Positions 48,076-59,406 of a stretch of 64,000 nt of DNA are shown here, piece after piece. Where the stretch lies: NCBI RefSeq assembly GCF_030052815.1, contig NC_079505.1:76965054-77029053 (forward strand), read 5' to 3'. A program made the translations under genes and the position numbers. How positions within the stretch are numbered: position 1 is the stretch's first letter; every line of letters starts with the position of its first letter. Under the pieces are notes generated by a model. The model was given only the letters and a program-made list of their open reading frames with translations, was not told where the DNA came from and did not search any database. This DNA comes from Hevea brasiliensis (taxonomy: Eukaryota > Streptophyta > Magnoliopsida > Malpighiales > Euphorbiaceae).

Positions 48076-51000
48076 ATGGGGACGCCATTCGCTGGCGTAG
48101 ACGGAGGAGCAGGAGGTGTGGCGGTAATGTCTGGGCCGGTCAACCCAATCGATCCTTCTACGCCTTCGAAAACTTGCGTTAAGAATTCTGCTCTTAAATC
48201 TCCAATTCTTATCTTTCTCTTCTTCCATAAAGCTATTAGGTCTGAGCTCGATCGCCTCCACTGCGCCGCCATGACTTTCGCCACCACTGGTGGAGATATT
48301 AAGCCGTTGTTCCGGAAGTGTCACTTCCTTCGCTCGATATATAAGCACCACTGCAATGCTGAAGATGAGGTAGGTTACGTTTTTTTTTCTCAGACTATTT
48401 TGCATTTTTTAAATTTATTGAGTCTGAGGTTCTGGAATTTTTGGATTTAAAATGCTGTGTGAATTTCGCTATCACTATTACTCTGTGCTTCTTATATCGT
48501 AATTCTATGTGGCGGAATTTTTGGGAGTTTATATCGATACCCAAATGAATTTGCTCTGTTTCACTCTTCTGTTATTATTTTTTTTTTTATCACCTGATGA
48601 AATGTTTAAATTTATTGATCGCTTTCTTGCATAATAATCAATTTTTTAAAGTTCATCAGTTGAGTTGAGTTGAGAGTTTTTCTTGCAAATTGGTGGAAAA
48701 GATTGAATTTCGGTAGTGTTGCAGTAAGGCTTGTTAGTTTAATTTGCTCTATAGGAAGCAAGAGATAGTAAACCGTAAAATTAGAAGCTCTATGCACTAT
48801 GCTTGACTGCTCGTGATTTATGCTTCTTTCCAGTTAGGGTGGTAGCAATATTATGCCAAAACTAAGTTTGATAGAATCTGAATCTCCTTTTCTGATGATC
48901 TGATGGAGAAAAAAAAAAATCTTATTAGTCGGCAACAAGGGCAGGGAGCCAACTGCTCAACTCTAAACAATAATCTCCAGTGGCAATTCGATACATGGCC
49001 TTGCAATTGCATGTGGTTATATCGATTTACTGGATCCTTAAAAAGGCATGTGTTTAATTGGCGATATAGTTGAGCTGTTTTTTGAAGGATATCAAGTATA
49101 AGATGCCTCAAATTCACTATAGGAAAACTAGGAATACATTGTGGCACTACTTGGAATACTTTCTGATGTAGTATATCCATTAGAAATTAAGACCTGCATC
49201 TTTTGGTAAGCTCGTAAACAATAAAGGTCTCCGTCTTTTGTTACATACTTCTTGCTGGATTTGCCTCTTGGATAATATGGTTTGGTGGGTATAATTCTCT
49301 CTCTCTGTTTTTTCTTTTTTTTTTTTTTTGGATGGGTTTGGAGGGGAGGTGGTTTTTATGCTTTCATCACATAAAAATCTTGCGTCCAGCCCTTTTCCCT
49401 TTTCTTTTGTTCTCTGTAATTCGCACAGCAATCTGATTGAATCATTTAGTTTGTATTTAATAAAAGTGCAGGTCAGCATTTCCTGTTTATATCACTGGAT
49501 TAATTATTTTGCGTACTTCCGACCTTTTCCCCTCTCTCTCTGTTCTACCTTGGGGAGGGGTACAAAACAGGAAGGCTTTCTTGTTTATTTAACTTTACGT
49601 TTGTGAAATCTTTTTAATAATAAGGTTCTGGCAAGTTGTGACTGAGTAAAATATATTAAATGCTGCTTATGTTTTCTTATGCTTTTTTTTTTCATTAGAT
49701 TTATTGGTTTAATTTTGTCCATTAGGAAGTAGTCATCAGCAAGAGTGAGTTGCCAAGTTGGTCTTGTTACAATATTGTATTATAGATTCACACCTTTTAC
49801 TTCTAGGAATAAAATAAATATGCATCTGCATGTGATGCAGGATCTTCTTATGCTGGAGATTTTAGGTCTTTTGGGAAGACATTTAGGTAGTAATTTATAA
49901 TGTTCTAGAAATCTTAATGGAAATCTTTGTATCTAAAATAAAAGTAAAAATAATAAAAAAAAACTTAGATATTAAAATGGAATTAAGGATTATGTCATCT
50001 TAAACCATATTTGTAGACATTATGACAACTGTTAACCTAAAACAGCGTCTAATTTATCCAGCTAAGATCTCTTTTAACAAGCAGTTTTAGGCAGTTGCAC
50101 AAGCATCCAAAAGATAACCTCAACATTTTGATTTAGATTTTTAAGGTCCTTGTCACCTATTTTTTGTAAGAGATAATGGAATGCCAATATACTGATGTTA
50201 AAATTGATGTTCTCACCCCTAAAGTAGTGCTAAAATATGGATTTTATTTTTATATTTTTGATTGTATACATTAGTGGAAGATTTTGACCTTAAGTTATTT
50301 TTCCACGTAGGTTATCTTTCCAGCTCTTGATATACGTGTTAAGAATGTGGCACGAACATACTCTCTTGAACATGAGGGAGAAAGTGTTCTTTTTGATCAA
50401 TTATTTGAGCTTCTGGATTCCAATAAACAAGATGAAGAAAGCTTTCGCAGGGAGTTAGCTTCACGTACTGGAGCTCTTCAAACGTCAATTAGTCAGCATA
50501 TGTCCAAGGAAGAGGAGCAGGTATTTGTTCATTTCATTAATGCATTAATGGTTTTGGATTGTTCTTATTATTATTATTTTTTTGGCAAATTGTGTTGGAT
50601 GAGATGAATATTTATTTGAGCTGCTAAGATGAACCACTGTGTTCATTCTTCATTTTGCTGTTTCAACAGGCTTTATATAGCAGATTATTGTAGTAATGTA
50701 GTTTGCCAGCACATTCGGTTTGAGACTTGATTGTCCCACAATTAGGCCAAGGGCCGGTTCAGAACCACAACCGGACTGGGACCAGGTTGACCAAAACTGG
50801 GTTTTGAATGGGGCCAGAACCATCCTTTTTGGTTCTAGTCCAAACCAGAATTTTTTTCCATTAAAAAAATTGAAATTAATTTCAACCGTTGGATTTGATC
50901 AAACCGGAATCGAACTGGAACAAGAACTGGGGATGGCCTGTGGTTCCAGTTCCAGTTCAGCCTATTGGCTATGTGTATCCATGATGACATGTTATGACCA

Positions 51001-53912
51001 CAAACTATCATCCTCATTTCTACATATGGCTAATATGTTTTAGTATCTATTTTTTTAGTTGATGAAGTAAGGATACACTCATATTTGGTGAGCTTTTCTC
51101 TTCATTATGTACTTAGTTGCTATACTTTTCTTTACTTTTAATTTATCTGTTCTCTATAATGACAAATTTAAGCTCTGAAATCTTCAAAATTACTTTGAAT
51201 TATAAAATTGAATAGATATAGATGGTCATAATCATGTTCCAGCCCAGCAGACAGGGTTAACCATTTCAAAAGTATGCAATATATTTGGAGGTTAGTCATG
51301 ATAGGGCATGCTAATCTCATGTTGGAACCATATTAACACAATCTCAAATGCAATTATTGTTAAGGCAAGCCAAAACCCTCTTGTTTCATCTGTGTTGCTT
51401 GTTATGTCCAATACTTCGCTCATCCACCACCAAGACCAGCCATATAACTGTCAGCTAATTGATCTGAAAGGAAGTCGTGTGTTATTGTTATACAATAGCC
51501 TAATTCCATTTATTAATTATTTTAAAATTCATTGAATCTTCCTATTTTATTATTATCTGTTTAAAAAAATATTAATAAGAAATAACTTTGCAAATACTTT
51601 TAGTTAATAGTCATTTATTAATTATTTCAAAATTCATTGAATTTTCCTCTGTTATTATTTTTTCATAAATGATTTTATATGCTAAAAAAATTTAATATTA
51701 TAAATCCAATTATTTCATAAGTCATTTATTAATAGTGTCTTTTAATTAATGATTCATTTATTAATTACTTAAAAATTCATTGAATCATTTTTTTACTAAT
51801 AATTCTAAAAAAATCTAATCTAATTTTTTTATATTAATTCCTTGAATTGATCTGAATTGCATTAATAAAAATAAGAAGGAAAAATATAATTAATTATAGT
51901 ATATAATATAGTTATATTTCCAATGTATAATTAATAATTATATAAAATATTAATTTTCAATTAAATTTAAAAATATATTAATTGATCCAATTAAAATGTA
52001 GAAAAATAAAGGAAAAATAGTAATATACAATGAATATAATTAATATAGTTTTATTTCTAATGTCATAATTAATAATTATATGAAAAATATTAATTTTAAA
52101 TAATTAATATAGTTATAATTTCAATTTCATAATTAATAATTATATAAAATATAAATTTTTAGTTAAATTTAATAATATATTAATATTAATTGGTCCAATC
52201 AAAATCTAGACAAATAAAGGAAAAAAAACTCAAAACTTCCTAAAAAAAGATAAATAAGAATACTAAACAAAGAGAGGATCACCTTCTCTTTGCTTTAGCT
52301 TTAATAGAGCTTTAATATAGATAGATAGATAGATAGATAGATACATAGATAGATACATTAATTTTAGATGTCAATATTATTAAGGAAAACTTCATCCTAT
52401 GCAACTGCAGTTCTATTTCAAAATTTCAACAACATTTTCCTTTAAGGATAAAATGAAATGGAAAGATATCTGTGGGCAAGTATATATGGTGTATCTTATA
52501 ACAAGGCTTCAGGAGTTTATTTCTTGCTAAACTATTGCTTTGCAATGCATATATGGTTGTGAGCTTAATACTGAAAGACAGTATCTATCTCATCCTTCTT
52601 AACTTCAAGGGATGGAATATGCCTCATCTTGCTGTGCTCAAGGGAAGATCCCATGTAAATCTAGATTTGACTATATTGTATTGTATGCAAGTCATTCAGA
52701 TTTTTCTACCTGGAAAAGGTCACATATTGGGTTGAAGTTGAAAGTTGGCATTATGCCTTCCAAGTTGCCAAAAATCCATGTCATTTCAGTCTCTGCAAAA
52801 AATTGGCTGTCATATATTACAAACAACTAAAATAGGGTTTAATATACTGAATTGAAAACCAGTTTGAATCTTACGAGCTTGTGGTTGAATGTGGCAGGTA
52901 TTCCCATTGCTGATTGAGAAGTTTTCTTTTGAAGAGCAGGCATCATTGGTATGGCAGTTTCTATGCAGCATTCCTGTCAATATGATGGCTGAGTTTCTTC
53001 CTTGGCTTTCTTCCTCCATATCATCTGATGAATATCAGGATATGCACAAGTGTTTGTGCAAGATAATCCCAAAAGAGAAACTTCTTCATCAGGTGAGGGT
53101 CTTTTTGGGCCGTGGACTCCATCCTGGGATGGGCTTTTATAATGAAAGAAGGCTGACTTTAAGTTCTGTTAATGAAGGTAATTTTTGCCTGGATGGACGG
53201 TGCAAAATCGTCTAATATGTGTACAAGTTGCCAAGATGATTCTAAAGCCTGTTATCAAGATTCAGGTCCACCAGTCTTAATCTGTCAAAGTGAGAAGACA
53301 CATTGTGCATGTGAATCATCTAGACTTGGTAAAAGGAAATATATGGAGCTACCTTGTGATCTTGCCAATTCAACCATGTTCCATCCCATAGATGAAATTT
53401 TGCTTTGGCATGCTGCAATAAGAAGAGAGTTGAATGATATAGCTGAGGCTGCTCGGAAGATACAACTTCATGGAGATTTTTCCGATCTGTCTGCATTCAA
53501 CAAGAGGCTGCAATTCATTGCAGAAGTGTGCATATTTCACAGGTGCAGTTTTCTATGTTATCTTGTTCAATTCTTTTCTTTCCCCTAGTGAACATAACTT
53601 TGTCCAGGTGCCACAAGTAATATGCTTCAAAAGTAGTGTGTTAAATATGCTTTTTTGTCTAGATAGAGATAATTATAGTTCTTGATATTATGGCCTGATG
53701 CATGAACTACTTTCTCCTGCCTTGTGTTTTATGTTTTGACACCCCAATTTTGTCTTATATTTCAAAAACTTGTAGTTCATAATAATGTATGGAAAGCTTT
53801 GCATGGTAAAATTTCCTTGAATTGAAGATATTAGTGCTTAAGGAATTTGAACATCAGTTTATCTTTCTTCCTTCAGTTTTGTGATTTCATGGGCTTTACT
53901 TCTAAAGGATTT

Positions 53913-53982
<70 letters not shown>

Positions 53983-56900
53983 GTTACCCTTTGAATAACA
54001 CAGAAGTGTAAGAATTATTAAATTTGTCTTAGTGTCTATGCTATGACCATTTATCATTGTGAAATGGGCTTCTGTTCTCTCTTGACTGCAGTATTGCTGA
54101 AGACAAAGTTATATTCCCTGCTGTAGATGCAGAAATCTCTTTTGCTCAGGAGCATGCAGAAGAAGAAATTCAGTTTGACAAACTTAGATGTTTGATAGAA
54201 AGTATTCAAAGTGCTGGAGTTAGCACATCTCTTACTGAATTCTATACAAAATTGTGCCTGCAAGCTGATCATATCATGGACACCATACAGAAACACTTTA
54301 AAAATGAGGAAGATCAGGTGAGTATTTTACTATTGCAATGTATGAATCATGTCTTTCCCATAGGTGGTGTATACTCGATACCTAGTTTCTGTATTTCTTA
54401 ACTACATAATTTTCATGCTACTGCCATACTGTTTGGCATTTATGCTTGGAAGCCCACAATTGATTACCTTTTGCTATCTTTACAAACACTTCCAAAATGA
54501 GGAAGATGTATTGCAATGCCATATGAAACATATCTTTCCGTAGGTGCTGTATACTAAATACATAGTTTCTGTATTTCTTAACTACATAATTTCATGCTAC
54601 TGCCATACTGTTTGGCATTTATACTTGAAAATCCACATTCAATTACATTTTGCTATCTCTACAAGTCATCTAATAGGCATATTTTCAATGATAGGTTCTT
54701 CCACTTGCTCGAAAGCATTTTAGTGCCAAAAGACAGCGTGAACTTCTTTATCAAAGCGTATGTGTGATGCCTTTGAAATTGATTGAATGCGTCTTACCAT
54801 GGTTGGTGGGATCACTTAGTGAAGAAGAAGCAAAGTCTTTTCTTCAAAACATGTGCATGGCAGGTTGAACACCAGTTCTCAACTTTTGCTCTTTATACAT
54901 AATGATTGTATTTATTTTACAACACATGTATATTTCATGCTACGTGTGTTTTTCTCGTTCTATCAAGTCTCTAACTCTCATAATGATATAATGCAGCTCC
55001 AGCTTCAGATTTTGCATTGGTTACACTTTTTTCTGGTTGGGCTTGTAAAGGTCATCCTAGGAATACTTGTTTGTCTTCCAGTGCCATTGGTTGTTGTCCT
55101 GCAAGAATTCTGACTGGATCTCAGGAGGAGATCAAACAATCCTTCTGTGAGAGCTATTCATTATCTATAAATGAAAAGTCTTCTTTTATCCAGGCAGATG
55201 AAGCAGATGATGGTAGAAGGCCAGTCAAGCGTGGAAACCTAGTATTACAGGAAGATGGTGTTGCTTGTCAGTCTGTAGGGACTGCTAGTGTCCCCATATT
55301 ATCTTGTGGTAATAAGTCTTGCTGTGTCCCTGGGTTAGGAGTGAATAGCAGCAATCTAAGAATTAGTTCTCTTGCTGCTGCAAAATCTCTGCGTTCCTTG
55401 TCTATTAGTCCTTCTGCTCCGTCCCTTAACTCTAGTCTTTTTAACTGGGAAACAGATGCAAGTCCCACTGACAGTACTTGTGCTTCACGCCCGATTGATA
55501 ACATATTTAAATTTCATAAAGCTATACGCAAAGACTTGGAATATTTGGATGTTGAATCTGGAAAATTAAATGATTGTAATGAAACTTTGCTTAGGCAGTT
55601 TACTGGTAGATTTCGTCTGTTATGGGGCTTATATAGAGCTCACAGTAATGCAGAGGATGATATAGTGTTTCCAGCATTAGAGTCTAAAGAGACACTCCAT
55701 AATGTTAGCCACTCGTATACTCTGGACCACAAGCAGGAAGAGAAACTATTTGAAGATATCTCATCTTTGCTTTCTGAGCTTACACAACTTCAAGAACGCT
55801 TGAAGAGTATCAGTCTTTCTGAGGAGTTAAATGGAAAACCTTCTGGTTTGTCTGATCACAGTGATGCTTTTAGAAAGTACAATGAGCTTGCGACAAAGCT
55901 TCAGGGCATGTGCAAATCCATAAGAGTAACACTGGATCAACATGTTTTTCGGGAAGAGCTTGAGTTGTGGCCTTTATTTGACATGCATTTTTCAGTGGAG
56001 GAACAGGACAAAATTGTTGGTCGAATAATTGGTACTACAGGTGCGGAGGTGCTTCAGTCGATGTTGCCATGGGTAACATCAGCTCTTACTCAGGAGGAGC
56101 AGAATAAAATGATGGACACATGGAAAAATGCAACTAAAAACACAATGTTCAGTGAGTGGCTTAATGAATGGTGGCAGGGTACATCTGCTACAACTTCACA
56201 AGCAACAACATCAGAGAGCTGTGTATCACTAGGTCTGTGATTCTTTTGTTATTTATGATTGATTGTAATTTATTCCCTGTCAAATGACATTGTTTATGTT
56301 TCTAAGTTGAGACAAATTTTGAATGGTTAATTCTTGAAAGTTTTCTTATCCAGTAAATGTAACAATGTGGAGATATTTTTGCATTGTATTTCTTTTTTGC
56401 TCACATTTAGGCTCTGATCTCCATGAAAGCCTGGATCACAGTGATCATACATTTAAGCCTGGCTGGAAAGATATTTTCCGGATGAATCAAAATGAGCTCG
56501 AAGCAGAGATAAGAAATGTTTCTCGAGATTCATCTCTTGATCCAAGAAGAAAAGCATATCTCATTCAGAATCTAATGACCAGGTGGGTTATGCTGTGTTT
56601 ATTCTGCACTCTTTGGACTATCATTCTTTTACTTACACTGATCAACGTATGGGTTTTGTTAGTCGCTGGATAGCTGCTCAGCAGAAGTCACCTCAAGCAA
56701 GAACTGGAGAATTTTCAAATGGTGAAGACTTACTTGGATGTTACCCTTCATTTCATAATCCAGAGAAACAAGAATTTGGGTGTGAGCATTATAAACGAAA
56801 CTGTAAACTTCGAGCTGCCTGCTGTGGCAAGTTATTCACATGCAGGTTCTGCCATGACAAAGTCAGTGACCATTCTATGGACAGGTAAATTTTTGTACTC

Positions 56901-59406
56901 ATGGCATACCTAGTTTTGGTTGGACTGCAAGTCATCTATAAACTTGACTTATATTTATACTTGCAGGAAGGCAACATCTGAAATGATGTGTATGCGCTGC
57001 CTGAAAATTCAGCCTGTTGGACCAGTTTGTACAACACCTTCTTGTGGGGGTTTCTCAATGGCAAAGTACTATTGCACTATCTGTAAATTTTTTGATGATG
57101 AAAGGTATGGGCTTTCATAAGCTTCATTTTCCCCTTGGATTTATTTTTATGTTTATTATTGGTATTTGCTAGAAGGTTTAAAAGAAAATAGTGTGACAAG
57201 ATATAACATGATTAGTTAATATATGGTTGGATGATCATTGGCTTTGAGCAAAGAACATGATCATATTTTGCATCATTTGTGTTCTGCAACAATTTTATAC
57301 CCTGATCTTCGTCTGAATTGGGATTTGGGAATTTGATAGTTACTTTAAGTGTGTGTCTGGAGTCAGTTGTGTGTTATGCCCAGACAATGAGGAAACTTTA
57401 ACGAATAAAGAAACATATTTGTGTCGTGGATTCTATTTAAAGGAAAATGTAGTGTCAGTTTTTTATTGGCAAAGTAGGAACTTGAAACAAACAATTTTTT
57501 TCTTTTTTGGTATTTTGTAAGGCATGATAAGAACCTGAAATCTTTAATCTCGTTGGTGTAGGGATCCTCTAACTTCTTGGTGGTGTATTGGTTATGTGAA
57601 CAACTGTATCTGAATTAGATCTCACACTACTGAATTTCCATTTTTTTGTTTTTTTTGAATGTAATTCAGGAATGTTTATCATTGTCCTTTCTGCAATTTA
57701 TGCCGTGTTGGAAATGGACTTGGTGTTGACTTCTTTCATTGCATGAAGTGTAATTGCTGCCTGGCAATGAAGTTAGTGGATCACAAATGCCGAGAGAAAG
57801 GTCTGGAAATAAATTGCCCCATCTGCTGTGACTTTTTGTTCACATCAAGCTTAAGTGTTAAAGCTCTTCCTTGTGGCCATTTCATGCATTCAAATTGCTT
57901 TCAGGTCTGTTCTTTAGTTGGCTTTTGCTTTGGTTATGGTTTTCCTGTCTTCCAATTTTTTGTTTGGTGCAAGGAAAGCAATCTTTTGTACGTAAATTCA
58001 ACTTGTACCTTTTGCTGTGACAGGCATATACTTGCAGTCACTATATCTGCCCAATTTGTAGCAAATCTTTGGGAGATATGTCGGTAAGTTCTACTGTACT
58101 ATCTTTCCACCTACTAATCTGTGATTCTATTATAGAATGCCATTGTACATGATGATGTTAATAGTTGGTGGGGCAGATTGCCTATACTTTGTTATTATTT
58201 TTGCCAAAATGGAATTTATTTTGGACATCAAACCTTATGATAATCAATAAGCATTTTACATTTCTTCTTTTCATATTTTATTGATTTTTCCTGCTAGCTG
58301 TGTTCACCTTGTGTTAAAAACTAAACAGTTGCTGTGATTGTTTGAAGTTTAAAAACTGAAATGGACTTTGAGTTATTAAGCTATTTTTTATGACATGGGA
58401 AACTATGGGATTAAGGCAGTTTTACATATTCATGAACATAACTCTATGTAGTGCATTAATGGAATTATACAAAGATGTTGATTGATGTGCAATCTATTAT
58501 TTCGGTGAACAATACTCGAATTAGATAGTAGTTAAAATTGTTACACTTCCACATGTTAAGTGGGCATTCCTTTTCTGCGTGTTAAATGCAATCTAAAAAC
58601 TAAGATCCTCTTACTGATGAGTGCAATTTCCACTAAAGGGGTCATGCTGAGGATGATATGATTTACCAAAAGGCTTATACTCAGCTTTATACATATCTAT
58701 ATTTTGAAACAGAAGAGGTTTGTCAATTTCTGTGATCAATGCCTGGCTTGCTTAGAACTGGACACAACACAATGAGATCTTCTAGTTGCCAAGGTAGCCA
58801 GGGGAAATAAAGAAAAGTAAAAATGCTCTTCTAAATTCTCAGTTGTCTAGCTATAAATGAAATGCTTGTATTGCCCAAACAGTTTCATATGACAATTGAG
58901 CCTCTTTTTTGGGTGTAGGCTTCACAGCAACCAAACACCTAGTAGGTTAAAGCATTGAAATGATACCTATATATTTGAATTCTAATGAAATGTAAATGCA
59001 ACTTTCTTGTGACTGGGCTACGGAGGGAGTATCTCTGGCACACCATATTTGTTGTGCTGAAAATGAAATAAGTACGTTTTATGAAACTCCTTATGAGGCT
59101 TTTAATCTCTGTTTTCAGGTTTACTTTGGTATGCTTGATGCTTTATTGGCTTCTGAGGAGCTCCCAGAAGAATACCAGGACCGTTGCCAGGTGAATTGTC
59201 TGGTATTTCTCGCATTCCTTGGGTCTTTTTTTGCCAATACTAAAATTATGTTTATAATCCAGGACATACTGTGCAATGACTGTGACAAGAAGGGCACTGC
59301 ACCATTCCATTGGCTTTACCATAAGTGCAGGTTTTGTGGATCGTATAATACCAGGGTGATCAAGGTTGATTCAACAAATTCAATCTGCTCAACTTCGAAC
59401 CAATGA
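48076..59406 (+). CDS. BTS: BRUTUS-type hemerythrin/zinc-finger RING E3 ubiquitin ligase
   Basis: Fourteen coding exons give 1245 aa (Arabidopsis BTS is about 1254): 48076-48369, 50311-50520, 52898-53092, 53178-53542, 54092-54317, 54695-54863, 54997-56232, 56411-56582, 56663-56884, 56967-57104, 57670-57904, 58024-58083, 59119-59190 and 59263-59406; all junctions keep phase. Three hemerythrin domains bind iron: His51 with KHHCNAEDE; His311 with HSIAEDK; His660 with RAHSNAEDD. They are followed by CHY (CEHYKRNC), CTCHY ([12 protein letters not shown]), RING-H2 (CPICCDF...CGHFMHSNC) and a final zinc ribbon ([10 protein letters not shown]...CRFCGS). BTS is a nuclear iron-sensing ligase that targets bHLH regulators of iron uptake. 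The N-terminal Gly/Ala stretch and [13 protein letters not shown] support the start. The 2.4-kb intron 2 is repeat-rich, and the end of exon 5 is partly duplicated in intron 5. Confidence 0.96.
50740..50965. mobile_element. Possible hAT-like relic inside BRUTUS intron 2
   Basis: A block rich in AACCGGA, GGTTCC and CAGTTCC words has self-complementary halves (GAACTGGAACAAGAACTGG near 50913 against GGTTCCAGTTCCAGTTC near 50941). It starts near AATTAGGCCAAGGGCC. The style matches worn hAT-type MITEs, but no clear termini or 8-bp duplication were found. Confidence 0.3.
51500..52315. repeat. Diverged AT-rich tandem repeats in BRUTUS intron 2
   Basis: ATTTATTAATTATTTCAAAATTCATTGAAT-like text occurs at about 51508, 51612 and 51754. 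Further on, ATAATTAATAATTATATAAAATATTAATTTT-like text occurs at about 51920, 52066 and 52128, followed twice by a CAAATAAAGGAAAAA-type end. Two local arrays lie side by side, each with three to four worn units. Confidence 0.6.
52317..52356. repeat. (GATA)n microsatellite
   Basis: About ten GATA units with two GATACATA interruptions, at the right edge of the intron 2 repeat block. Confidence 0.93.
53917..53982. repeat. Compound (CT)n-(AT)n microsatellite in BRUTUS intron 4
   Basis: About 48 bp of CT followed directly by about 18 bp of AT. It lies 110 bp before the exon 5 acceptor, so the pyrimidine run is not the splice tract itself. Confidence 0.95.
54291..54663 (+). repeat. Tandem duplication spanning the end of BRUTUS exon 5 and its intron
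   Basis: Copy 1 (about 54291-54483) starts inside exon 5 at AAACACTTTAAAAATGAGG and runs through the donor into the intron. Copy 2 (about 54484-54663) repeats it with small changes: AAACACTTCCAAAATGAGG, then about 18 bases missing at the donor, then TTGCAATG...TTTCTGTATTTCTTAACTACATAAT. The second copy holds exon-like text, but its splice donor is lost, so it should stay intronic. Confidence 0.88.
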
